A DNA stretch of 41,859 nt from positions 1 through 41,859 of IMG/VR virus record IMGVR_UViG_3300021964_000156; one strand, 5' to 3'. The notes below the pieces were generated by a model. That model had not been told where the DNA came from and did not search any database. It saw only the letters and a program-made list of their open reading frames with translations. Made by a program: the position numbers and the translations under genes. Positions 24,736 through 32,899 of the stretch are shown here, one piece after another. Numbering within the stretch: position 1 is the stretch's first letter; each line of letters begins with the position of its first letter. The DNA comes from a virus.

Positions 24736-24743
24736 TATTTATA
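24736..24743 (-). promoter_or_regulatory. T4-type late promoter (TATAAATA)
   Basis: An exact octamer on the minus strand in the 61-base gap upstream of the fibre-like gene. The expected start is near 24730, giving a leader of about 22 bases. Probably drives the fibre-like gene, gp8 and the DUF4815 gene. Confidence 0.75.
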
Positions 24744-24769
24744 TTGAAAATAAGCATTAAGTATCAAAC

Positions 24770-25708
24770 TTATGCATTATTGCTGTCAGTATATCTTGTT
24801 CCATCCATTGTGTACAGTGTGCCTGCCATGTCTGCTTCAGCACCAGCATTTGCACTGTCGTCGAAAGTAGGAGCGTTTGGTGAAACAAGGTCATTAATAT
24901 TATAGAAGTTGCGCTGAAGTTCTTGAGCAGTATATGTCTGATACCTTGAAATGTAGTTCTTATCAATATCCGAATACTGTGTTTCATTTTCAACGAGTGC
25001 AACTGCTTGGGTAAACGGTGCAGTTACATCGAGTGAAGCTTGAGAAAGAAGAATAGGACCAATGTTTGAATCTGCCAGCGATAAAGGCATAGAATTTAAT
25101 CCAAGATCAGCTTCACCTTCATTGACAACCTGCCCTTGGAAATACCATCCGGCTGGATGAACATATTTTTTATAGAGAGTATTCCAAGTTTGTGTACCAA
25201 TTCCTGTTTTAATAAGAATAGAATAAATTTGATATAACTCATAGTTCTGAATAAACTTTAAGGAGTTGAATCCAATTTCAGATTCACCGACAATAAACAT
25301 TTGTCTTTTAGGATATTCAATTTCAACTTCTTGTTGAAAGAATGCTCTAAAGAATTCACGAATAGAATTTTCAGATCCCTTTGATCTAAAGAAGTTTGCA
25401 AATCTTCGAGCTGTAAAACGAGGATCTGTGAAGAGATCGCCGTTTTCTAATCCAGCACTTAGTTCTTTAATAATCCTATTTAAGTTTGCAAGTTCGGTTT
25501 CTGGAATATCTCTTACTTGATATAACTGCTTTACATCAATATCATAATTATTTGCTGCATCTTCTTGATTAATAAAATCATAATATGCCGTAAGAAAAGT
25601 CACAAGGTCAGGATACTCTGCTCTGAAATACTCAGGCAAAACATCCTTAATTTTTCTTTCAATTAAATTAACATCTCTGCGACCGTAATCGCTTAGTTTA
25701 TGCGCCAT
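24770..25708 (-). CDS. Baseplate-associated structural protein next to gp6
   Basis: 312 aa. MAHKLSDYGRRDVNLIERKIKDVLPEYF is followed by FLTAYYDFI, ARRFANFFRSKGSENSIREFFRAFF and a KKYVHPAGWYFQGQVVNEG segment, all conserved in my memory of T4-like marine phages, where the protein follows gp6. It is helical in its first half. The name is unsettled; its location directly after gp6 makes it a candidate for a wedge subunit, for example one that replaces part of the much larger T4 gp7, but I see no direct match. It overlaps the gp6 stop by one base (TAATG). Confidence 0.65.
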   Translation of the reverse strand: MAHKLSDYGRRDVNLIERKIKDVLPEYFRAEYPDLVTFLTAYYDFINQEDAANNYDIDVKQLYQVRDIPETELANLNRIIKELSAGLENGDLFTDPRFTARRFANFFRSKGSENSIREFFRAFFQQEVEIEYPKRQMFIVGESEIGFNSLKFIQNYELYQIYSILIKTGIGTQTWNTLYKKYVHPAGWYFQGQVVNEGEADLGLNSMPLSLADSNIGPILLSQASLDVTAPFTQAVALVENETQYSDIDKNYISRYQTYTAQELQRNFYNINDLVSPNAPTFDDSANAGAEADMAGTLYTMDGTRYTDSNNA

Positions 25709-27540
25709 TAGAGAGTCAACCTAGTTTCTTGATAATCAATCTGTGCAGACGTAATAGAATTAGTAGTGTCAATATTTAGAATATAATTTCTTAAAGGCCG
25801 AACGGTGCTTTGATTTGTAGGTACTGCAGAAATTTTTACTTGAGAAGTACCTTCAATGCTCGTTGGATTAAACCCTACAATATTCACTGTTCCAGTTTCA
25901 GGTGTATAAGAACCAATGTTATCAACTTGGATATTGCCTTCAATATCAACAACTTCTAATTTATTAGACTTTAACTTGTTTCTTATGATGCAAGATAGAT
26001 TATTAAATACAAATCTATTACTTGTGATTCTATAAAATTCATCATCAGGATTTGCTAATGCTACCGGGAATTGTAATGTATAAGACAGTGATTGACCGAT
26101 AGACGGAGTAAATCTTTGCTGAACTTTTACATCCATTCTCGAGTTTAGAATAGCTTCATCCAATTCATCGATATCTGCTAATAACTGTGATCTTCTAAAT
26201 ACTTTGCCAAAATTCTTAAGATTATTATTAAAGAATGTCTGAATTAATTCATCAATATCATTTGCTACAGCAAGAGGAGTTGAGTTTGTTAAGTCAGGAT
26301 CTAAATTAAAGAACGTAGTTAATTCGAGGAATGTCGTGATAGCATCCGTAAATAACGTGTCAATTGACATAACAGAAATATTTGAAGTCAAATCACCGAC
26401 AATCTGATCTTTTACATCCTGCTGAATGTCAGCTGATACACCATCTTTAAAATTCAATGAGACATAAACTGCTCCGTACTTAGGCGGATCGTTATCCATA
26501 CCGCCCCAAGCAATTACGTCAGTAAGATAGTTATTATAACGAGCAAGAATCTGTGCCTTATAATCTTCGGCTGTGACTAATCTTTGTTGAGACGCAAAAC
26601 CAATAGGTGCATTTCTACGAATTGAATCAATTGATTCCTTATAAGCTCCACCCGAAGATTCAGATGAAACAGTGACTGCTAAAGGATAGTCTACATCATT
26701 AATAGTCAAGTCAGCATTTGCAGTAAAGCTTGTAGCTCCATTCGCTTCCATTGCTTTTGTCGAAAGATACTCAACTACAATTTTATTTCCCGCCGAAGGC
26801 TTCTTACCTGTAGTTACACCATCACCAAAAAGTAATTCATAATTACCATTAGGCACTTCTTTAATCTGATAATGTGTAGACGTAGTATCAATCTTTACAG
26901 CATCTCTGAGATTAGTATATGAAGTGTATGAATTGCCCGAAGCTGTATCATATACTTTCACATTTAAGGAAGACGTATCCATAGTAATATCACTTAAAAC
27001 ATAAATCTGTTCTTCACTGGTCTCACCAACAAAGAAAGTTTTAGTTTTCATAGTACCTTCATAGATAGGAATATCTTCACTTCCTTGATTAGTCAAAAAC
27101 TGATAAAAGCCACTACCATCATCTACAGCTGTGTATTTTTCAAGAGTCTGGAAAGTATAGCTGACACTATTTACTTCAGTTGAAAATTTAGTATTAGCAG
27201 GCAATGTTATGCTTGTCGGACGATTAGTGAGATTAATGGTCAAAGCAATATTAAGAAGACCTTTTGCTGAAGTGTACGAGCGAGGAACATAACCTAAAGC
27301 TTCAGCATGAGATACAACCGAACTTCTTAATTGAGCAGTATTCAGAAAAGATTCATTCAAAGCAAAGTTAGCAATTAATCCATTGAAGTGCGTATTATAT
27401 GCCAACACATCTAAAACATTTGAAATGCCGGATGCTTCGAAATTATAATCCGAAAATTCGTCTTGTGATTTTAAGTAGTCTTTTAATCGAGCTTTGATAG
27501 TATCAAAGTCTAGATCAGTTGACTTAATAGTGGTTGCCAT
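25708..27540 (-). CDS. 6: Baseplate wedge protein gp6
   Basis: 610 aa; T4 gp6 is 660 aa. The N-terminal block NFEASGISNVLDVLAYNTHFNGLIANFALNESFLNTAQLRSSVVSHAEALGYVPRS is the conserved gp6/baseplate J-like region. VPNGNYELLFGDG and KIVVEYLSTKA continue the J-like domain, and RLVTAEDYKAQILARYNNYLTDVIAWGG is another conserved part. gp6 dimerises and links neighbouring wedges into the iris of the baseplate. It follows gp25 directly with no gap, as wedge genes often do in marine T4-like phages. High confidence. Confidence 0.9.
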   Translation of the reverse strand: MATTIKSTDLDFDTIKARLKDYLKSQDEFSDYNFEASGISNVLDVLAYNTHFNGLIANFALNESFLNTAQLRSSVVSHAEALGYVPRSYTSAKGLLNIALTINLTNRPTSITLPANTKFSTEVNSVSYTFQTLEKYTAVDDGSGFYQFLTNQGSEDIPIYEGTMKTKTFFVGETSEEQIYVLSDITMDTSSLNVKVYDTASGNSYTSYTNLRDAVKIDTTSTHYQIKEVPNGNYELLFGDGVTTGKKPSAGNKIVVEYLSTKAMEANGATSFTANADLTINDVDYPLAVTVSSESSGGAYKESIDSIRRNAPIGFASQQRLVTAEDYKAQILARYNNYLTDVIAWGGMDNDPPKYGAVYVSLNFKDGVSADIQQDVKDQIVGDLTSNISVMSIDTLFTDAITTFLELTTFFNLDPDLTNSTPLAVANDIDELIQTFFNNNLKNFGKVFRRSQLLADIDELDEAILNSRMDVKVQQRFTPSIGQSLSYTLQFPVALANPDDEFYRITSNRFVFNNLSCIIRNKLKSNKLEVVDIEGNIQVDNIGSYTPETGTVNIVGFNPTSIEGTSQVKISAVPTNQSTVRPLRNYILNIDTTNSITSAQIDYQETRLTL

Positions 27541-27984
27541 TTATCTCAACCTCGCTAATGTTAAATCGATTGTAAATTCTTCTGAAGTGCTTAAAATTTG
27601 AAATGTCACCGTAACTCTCGCAGAATTCTGATCGCCGTTTATTGTAGTTTTAACTGACATAACTCGGGCTCTTGGCTCATACTTATTAATAGAATTAATA
27701 ATTCTTTCGCGGACATCGCCTTCAGCAAAATCAGTATCTAGGCTAAACAACAGAGAAGACAAATCAGAACCAAATTGTGGCGCAAATGGTTTTTCATATA
27801 AGTTAGTCAAAAGAATATTCTTAACAGCTTGTTTCACTGCAGCGGCATCTGTCTTTTTATAGATGTCACCAGAAGGTTTACGAGCAAATGTGAGATCTAT
27901 ATCTCTATAGACTTTCTCTTTTGCGACAACTACAGATTTAGTCTGTAGATTGCCATCTTCTGCTGCAAATGCTCTTACTGCCAT
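27541..27984 (-). CDS. 25: Baseplate wedge protein gp25
   Basis: 147 aa; T4 gp25 is 132 aa. Motifs are DIYKKTDAAAVKQAVKNILLTNLYEKPFAPQFGSDL and INKYEPRARVMSVKT, with the EPR motif typical of the gp25/lysozyme-like family (also in type VI secretion TssE). gp25 joins the wedge to the sheath and needs contacts with gp6 and gp53. The gene precedes gp6 with no spacer. Two late-promoter-like octamers (CATAAATA and GATAAATA) lie just upstream at 28007-28023. Confidence 0.9.
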   Translation of the reverse strand: MAVRAFAAEDGNLQTKSVVVAKEKVYRDIDLTFARKPSGDIYKKTDAAAVKQAVKNILLTNLYEKPFAPQFGSDLSSLLFSLDTDFAEGDVRERIINSINKYEPRARVMSVKTTINGDQNSARVTVTFQILSTSEEFTIDLTLARLR

Positions 27985-28006
27985 ATTAATCTCTATTGTA
28001 TAAAAC

Positions 28007-28023
28007 TATTTATGCTATTTATC
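28007..28023 (-). promoter_or_regulatory. Two near-consensus late promoters ahead of gp25
   Basis: On the minus strand CATAAATA (28007-28014) and GATAAATA (28016-28023) differ from TATAAATA only at the first base. That base is the most variable one in marine T4-like late promoters as I remember them (NATAAATA). The nearer octamer would start transcription near 28001, 17 bases before the gp25 ATG. Confidence 0.55.
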
Positions 28024-28648
28024 CATAAACTTGAGCTGAAGTTTCTTTTTCGGGCATTAAAATTTCTACTAGCTCATTTGTAGATTGAACATAATTATTG
28101 AATCTTGTTTCAAGAGTGTTTTCATAAGTTACACTCCAAGAATCTAGAACCTTTGGCATAATCAAAATAATCTGAGCATTCAGATGTCCATTTGGATCAT
28201 AAGTATCATAATCAAGAATCAATTTTTCAAATTGTAATACATCTTTCCAGTAAACTGCTAAATCAAAGGTTTTTGCGGTTGCATTCAAGCCTTTACTATC
28301 TAAAAGTTCATATACAACAGCGTATCCATTTTTTAAACTATCATTAACACTTCCCGGTAAAAGAGTTTCGTTTGGTCCTGGCCTATATAATCCTTCAGCA
28401 ACAACTAATCTGAAATCTTCAAATTCTGAGTCATTACGAGAAACACTGAGCATTACTTGTCCGTGTAAATAGTATTGCTTAGCAAGTTTAAGTTTTTCGA
28501 TATCACTTCCAATATGATTTAGATTAGAGTTATCGCCATATCCTGCTAAAAATTTAGCCATAGTGATACCAGGAGCTAGCTTAGTCCTTGCAGTAATCTT
28601 ATCTTGAAACTCAGGATTATATAGAGGATCTGGAGTAAATGTAGGCAT
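28019..28648 (-). CDS. Virion structural protein between spike and gp25
   Basis: 209 aa. MPTFTPDPLYNPEFQDKITARTKLAPGITMAKFLAGYGD opens it; the centre has SDIEKLKLAKQYYLHGQVMLSVSR and the end has ESWSV-like LDSWSVTYENTLETRFNNYVQST. No clear T4 match; I recall similar marine phage proteins in the same position between gp5 and gp25. It overlaps the spike gene by one base and ends 34 bases before gp25. Probably a baseplate component. It is not gp53, which I assign to 34255-34992 by direct sequence likeness. Confidence 0.6.
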   Translation of the reverse strand: MPTFTPDPLYNPEFQDKITARTKLAPGITMAKFLAGYGDNSNLNHIGSDIEKLKLAKQYYLHGQVMLSVSRNDSEFEDFRLVVAEGLYRPGPNETLLPGSVNDSLKNGYAVVYELLDSKGLNATAKTFDLAVYWKDVLQFEKLILDYDTYDPNGHLNAQIILIMPKVLDSWSVTYENTLETRFNNYVQSTNELVEILMPEKETSAQVYG

Positions 28649-30027
28649 TACGTAAATCTCCGAGTGTCTAGTCTACCCGCGATTGGCTTGCTACTTCTAC
28701 GCGGTGTGGACTCTGGCCCAACTTTTCTTCCTGTTTCTGGTGGCAATGCATTAATATAATCAGGAGAAAGTTTTCCTTCAGCAATCATTGAACCAACAAA
28801 CTGTTTATTTGTTGCAGTGTTTGGATCTCTCATCTTAGATCTAATTTCTGGTGTTGTTAATTTACGAGTAGAAATGCCACCATATTCTACAGTTTTATCA
28901 ATCTGATTTTTCATAATAGCACCAGGATCAATGTCAACCTGTCTTACACCAAATGAAGATTGATGCAAGTAAGCATCCATCTTTGCATTATTTGTTAATA
29001 CAGTAGCTTTAGGATCTACATCAGTAGCCGTTTCAGTTGTATACACACCTGATCCGCCTCCTGGACCAGGAGCAGCTGAAGTATCAGCATCACCTGCTCT
29101 TGCTGCTTTACCAGCTAAGTCACCGTGGAATGTAGTAGCGTGCATTGATGTAGAGTTGACTCGATCAGAATAGGTAGTGGCAGTGGTGATAGTATCAACA
29201 GCTTCAATAGAGTGACCGGTGTACATATTATAGTTGTACATAATAATATTCTCGCCACCGACTGTACCGCTATCACCAATAACAGTCAGAGACTTAGCAC
29301 CAATATTGATATTAGGTGATGACATTGTAATAATATCTTCAGCTGTTAACACAAGGCTTCCACCACTCAGCTGTTCAATGTTACCCTCTACATAATTTCG
29401 AAGAACACCTTTTGTGATATTATTTCTATCACCAAGAATAGTTTCAGTATTAGTACCGAGCGTATAAGATGATCTATTTTTCTTTACAGTTTGTTCAAAA
29501 TTCTTTTCAACTAAATCTTTTCTTCCACCACGTGTTTCTTCGAACTTATCGCCAGACGTAACTACATTAAAGTTACCACCGACTTTGAGGTCAAAATCAC
29601 CAGTAACATTAAGTGTAAGATTACCATTGTAGGAGATTTCACCATCACCTTCTACAATAACCTTCTCGTCTCCGCCAGTGACTCGTACAGTGTTATCAAC
29701 AGAACTAATGATAACAGTTCCATCTGCTCTCATCTCGATACCAGATCCAGTGCGATGGCGATATAACATACGCTCATTACCGGGTGTATCATCAATCTCA
29801 ACAATATGGCCGGTAATGGTTTTCTTTACGTTATTCTTTGGATACTGCGAAGGAAGAAGAGGTCTTAACCCAAGATCAACTGTAATATCTCCGCCGCCGA
29901 GATATACTTTATTTGTCTTGCCACCTCGCACAGCCTTATTTGTCGAAGGTTGATTCGAATATTCGGGGAGAGGATATTGGCGATTAGCATCTTTGAATCC
30001 ATCTACAACTGTTGGTCTTCTTGCCAT
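28648..30027 (-). CDS. Central spike, gp5 C-terminal beta-helix type
   Basis: 459 aa from ATG 30027 (MARRPTVVDGF), with GGAG eight bases upstream; an earlier ATG at 30045 has no ribosome site. Residues roughly 80-260 contain repetitive short strands (NTVRVTGGDEKVIVEGDGEISYNG, NLTLNVTGDFDLKVGGNFN, LVLTAEDIITMSSPNINIG), the pattern of the gp5/VgrG triple-stranded beta-helix that pierces the outer membrane. IEMRADGTVIISS resembles the VgrG/gp5 entry into the helix. The C-terminal ~140 residues are polar and Pro/Gly rich. No lysozyme domain is present. It follows the amidase-like gene by two bases and is one of three genes that together look like a split gp5. Confidence 0.7.
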   Translation of the reverse strand: MARRPTVVDGFKDANRQYPLPEYSNQPSTNKAVRGGKTNKVYLGGGDITVDLGLRPLLPSQYPKNNVKKTITGHIVEIDDTPGNERMLYRHRTGSGIEMRADGTVIISSVDNTVRVTGGDEKVIVEGDGEISYNGNLTLNVTGDFDLKVGGNFNVVTSGDKFEETRGGRKDLVEKNFEQTVKKNRSSYTLGTNTETILGDRNNITKGVLRNYVEGNIEQLSGGSLVLTAEDIITMSSPNINIGAKSLTVIGDSGTVGGENIIMYNYNMYTGHSIEAVDTITTATTYSDRVNSTSMHATTFHGDLAGKAARAGDADTSAAPGPGGGSGVYTTETATDVDPKATVLTNNAKMDAYLHQSSFGVRQVDIDPGAIMKNQIDKTVEYGGISTRKLTTPEIRSKMRDPNTATNKQFVGSMIAEGKLSPDYINALPPETGRKVGPESTPRRSSKPIAGRLDTRRFT

Positions 30028-30029
30028 TA

Positions 30030-32114
30030 TTAAATCTCCACCCATGTATTTGATTGTTTATCATATGTAAAGTTATTATTCATAAGATCTTTCTTTAGTG
30101 CAAGTAACTGAGAATCAACATCTGCTTGTTCATTATATTTTTTATTTAAATCATTTGTCACAAAGTCCGGAAGTTCCTTACCGTATTTTTGCTTTGTTGT
30201 TTTTTCAATATTTTTAATATTTGAGTCTAATCTTTCAGATCTTCTCAACAACTTAGTATATTCTTCTGAAGCTGCTTTTAACTGCTCTTCAGTAGGTTCT
30301 GATTTTCCAGCAGGAGGAGTAGTTTCTACAGGCTGAGGCACCGTCTTTGGTACTAACGGTGGCTCTTCTGGCAAATTAACTCGAGAAGGTTTAACAACTT
30401 CCACTGGCTTCTGTGTATTCACTTCTTCTGGCGCAAGGAGTTTAGTTGTTACTGTATTTGTCTTTTTATATTTGCTGGATATATATGTCTCTACATCAAA
30501 TCCTGGACCCGTAGGTAAATCATCATTATAAAAAGTTTGAGCTCCAACAATCGAACCACCCGGAATAGCATTATAGAATGCTGTAATGAATGCATCAAAA
30601 GCTTGCCACTGATTAGGTGTAATAGAGTCTGAAGTAAGTTTAGCTGCAGGATCATCGTTAGGTCCATTAAAACCAGCAATGAATCCTATCTTCAATCCAT
30701 TTTCTTCTTTTATGTTTGCAGACTTTGGAACAAAATCATTGAGAGAAAGAGGCCGGCCTCTCTGAATAACACCATCTTTACGAATAACATAGTGCCATTC
30801 AATTTTACCAAACGTAGGATCATTTGCAACTAACCTTGAAAATGCTCGAGCGCCAAGTCCGTTAATTTGTCTATAAGTATGAAACTCATTTAATTGATAT
30901 GAATCCCAGTCACGATTCGAATAAGTCGTAGACCAATATACTATAGATGTTGTCAAAGGTCTTTTGCAATTTCTAATTTCAGATTCAAGTTCTTCAAATC
31001 CTCCGACTTCTGTAAATTTATAACTGGCTGGAAGAGGGAATGTAAAGTCCGAAGCACCGGCACTTAAATTTAGTGGAGGCTCTGAGACCTGAACACTTGG
31101 TGGTAAAGGATTAGTTTCTCTCAGATTACTTCTAATATTAGTAGATGCATCTGGCAAAATAATACTTGGCGGAGCTACTGCATTATCTGGTAATACAAAA
31201 TCTTTTGGCAGACTAGGCATTTCTTGTCCAAAGGATTGCACCTGAGGAATAGATAAACTCTTTCCAAGAACTGCACCTAATAAATTACCAAAGTCTAGGC
31301 CGAGTGAACCAAATCCTATTTTATTTGTTACTGCATCAACAGCTTTAAATGGATTATTCAGAAGATTCATTGTTCTAGTGGCAATTTTTTCAGAAGTATT
31401 TGCTACATCAACCGAAACATTTTCTTCTACTGCAACCGAAACTTCATCAGGATATGGTGATACATTTTGTATTGCAACTTTAGTTTGTCTTTTTGTAGCT
31501 CCAACCACACTTGTCAATGCTGCTTCAATTCCTTTTGGATTTCCTGTTACAATCGTTGCATTAAGAAATCCTCCACTCGCAGTTCGACCAGTAAGAGTTG
31601 TGATATCCCCTTTATCAGAAGATGATATAGATTTTGTAACAGTTACACCCGGAACACCATCAACCATAATTGAAACAACTGTTTCATCTGTTTCGGTCTG
31701 AGTTTCTTTGACAGAAGCTGATAGGGAAGTAAATCCACCTTTTGATGTACCAACATCGACGCCGAGTGTAGTTCCTTCGACAGATGCTCTTTTTTTCTTA
31801 GCAGTCGTAGCTTGTGTTTTAAGTGCGGTGTTTGAATTTTTAATGAGAAAATTTTTCAAATCACCATTGAACACATCATTAGTAAAAGCAATATAATTAT
31901 TCACTGCTTCTGGATCTTGAGCAATATCATATTCATAATTCACAGTAATATTTGCATATACTTTATCTAAAGTAATAGTCTTTCCAGATAAAGTATATCT
32001 TTCTGTCGAAGAGAAAAACTGTGCGCCTTTCTTCTTTACATTGACAGATTCGATTTTTGTTGGCTCGAATTCAAGCGTAATTACATTTGTATTTGAAGCT
32101 TTCTGTATTGTCAT
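30030..32114 (-). CDS. Baseplate/spike protein with amidase-like (PGRP/Amidase_2) domain, third zinc ligand apparently lost
   Basis: 694 aa. Residues ~385-540 look like an N-acetylmuramoyl-L-alanine amidase: YQLNEFHTYRQINGLG (H412), KIEWHYVIRKDGVIQRGRPL (H441 in the usual yHfvI-DG-I-GRP strand), and TGPGFDVETYI near the end. The usual GHxD segment reads GAQTFY (A525 in place of His) and there is no Cys before PGFD, so the zinc site seems incomplete. Flanking parts are long: a beta-rich N-terminus (~1-230) with a Pro-rich linker, and a charged helical C-terminus (SKSEPTEEQLKAASEEYTKLL). Starts by TAATG overlap with the gp5-lysozyme gene. It might bind peptidoglycan rather than cut it. Confidence 0.65.
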   Translation of the reverse strand: MTIQKASNTNVITLEFEPTKIESVNVKKKGAQFFSSTERYTLSGKTITLDKVYANITVNYEYDIAQDPEAVNNYIAFTNDVFNGDLKNFLIKNSNTALKTQATTAKKKRASVEGTTLGVDVGTSKGGFTSLSASVKETQTETDETVVSIMVDGVPGVTVTKSISSSDKGDITTLTGRTASGGFLNATIVTGNPKGIEAALTSVVGATKRQTKVAIQNVSPYPDEVSVAVEENVSVDVANTSEKIATRTMNLLNNPFKAVDAVTNKIGFGSLGLDFGNLLGAVLGKSLSIPQVQSFGQEMPSLPKDFVLPDNAVAPPSIILPDASTNIRSNLRETNPLPPSVQVSEPPLNLSAGASDFTFPLPASYKFTEVGGFEELESEIRNCKRPLTTSIVYWSTTYSNRDWDSYQLNEFHTYRQINGLGARAFSRLVANDPTFGKIEWHYVIRKDGVIQRGRPLSLNDFVPKSANIKEENGLKIGFIAGFNGPNDDPAAKLTSDSITPNQWQAFDAFITAFYNAIPGGSIVGAQTFYNDDLPTGPGFDVETYISSKYKKTNTVTTKLLAPEEVNTQKPVEVVKPSRVNLPEEPPLVPKTVPQPVETTPPAGKSEPTEEQLKAASEEYTKLLRRSERLDSNIKNIEKTTKQKYGKELPDFVTNDLNKKYNEQADVDSQLLALKKDLMNNNFTYDKQSNTWVEI

Positions 32115-32899
32115 TATGCTAACCTATCATAAAACTTTTTAGCTTCTACTATGCGAGTATCTGTACTTCCGGGCTGAGGTCTTTCATAGCGAAATTCAAA
32201 AATCTTAGATGCAATTTCAACAGTCTGAGCATCTTTCAAATCTCCAAGATTTTTATCTACTCTATATCCCGGTGTTTTATCCAAGTCATATTTTAAGAAT
32301 TTTAATTGCCCGTTGAGTGACGTTGGATCATATCCGTTTAGTGTGCAATATTCAAATAGCTCTTGCTTTCTATTCACTGCCGGATTCCATTGAGCCAATC
32401 CAAAAGACTCTTCGCCTGGAACCTGTGAAATAGCTTTCGGATTTAGACCAGATTCATGTTGTAAATTACCCATAATTCCACAGGCCTGCTTAGGCGTATA
32501 TGCATGTTGATCCGAAGAGATAAGATAAAGAAAAATCTTTTCTGCAGTAGATTCACCCGGAAGCTCATCATCTACAGTAATATCCTGTTCACCTTCTTCA
32601 ATCTTTGGAATAGAACCAAGAACAAGTGGAAGTTGTGAATTCTTTCCATCCAAAAAAATTCCAAAAACTTGAGCTGTCACAACAAGTCGAGAATTTGCAC
32701 CAAATCCAGTAGTTCCTTCTTCAGTTACAGGAATCATGACTTGAGCCCATGGTAGTGCATAATCAGGAATATCCTGACGATTTGAACTATGAATCCCATA
32801 AATTCTTACTTTTACTCGACCGAGATAGAGAGGATCGTTATTATCGACAACCCTTCCAATAAACCATCGAGTTTCATCTCCGTAAAAATCAAGAGACAT
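32114..32899 (-). CDS. 5: Baseplate hub gp5-like: OB-fold plus tail lysozyme
   Basis: 261 aa from ATG 32899 (MSLDFYGDETRWFIGRV), with GAGGA eight bases upstream; the longer frame runs into the gp27-like gene. Residues ~10-110 form the gp5/VgrG OB-fold (VVDNNDPLYLGRVKVRIYGIH, ALPWAQVMIPVT, FLDGKNSQLPLVLGSIPK). Residues ~125-255 match the phage tail lysozyme family (CGIMGNLQHESGLNP with the catalytic Glu, SFGLAQWN). T4 gp5 has an OB-fold, a T4-type lysozyme and a beta-helix in one chain; here the beta-helix is a separate gene (28648-30027) and the lysozyme is of another family. It overlaps the hub gene by 11 bases. Confidence 0.75.
   Translation of the reverse strand: MSLDFYGDETRWFIGRVVDNNDPLYLGRVKVRIYGIHSSNRQDIPDYALPWAQVMIPVTEEGTTGFGANSRLVVTAQVFGIFLDGKNSQLPLVLGSIPKIEEGEQDITVDDELPGESTAEKIFLYLISSDQHAYTPKQACGIMGNLQHESGLNPKAISQVPGEESFGLAQWNPAVNRKQELFEYCTLNGYDPTSLNGQLKFLKYDLDKTPGYRVDKNLGDLKDAQTVEIASKIFEFRYERPQPGSTDTRIVEAKKFYDRLA

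Noticed and set aside
28019-28648. Naming the 209-aa protein gp53 from its size and place
   Set aside because: The 245-aa protein at 34255-34992 shows direct block likeness to T4 gp53, so the 209-aa protein was left unnamed.
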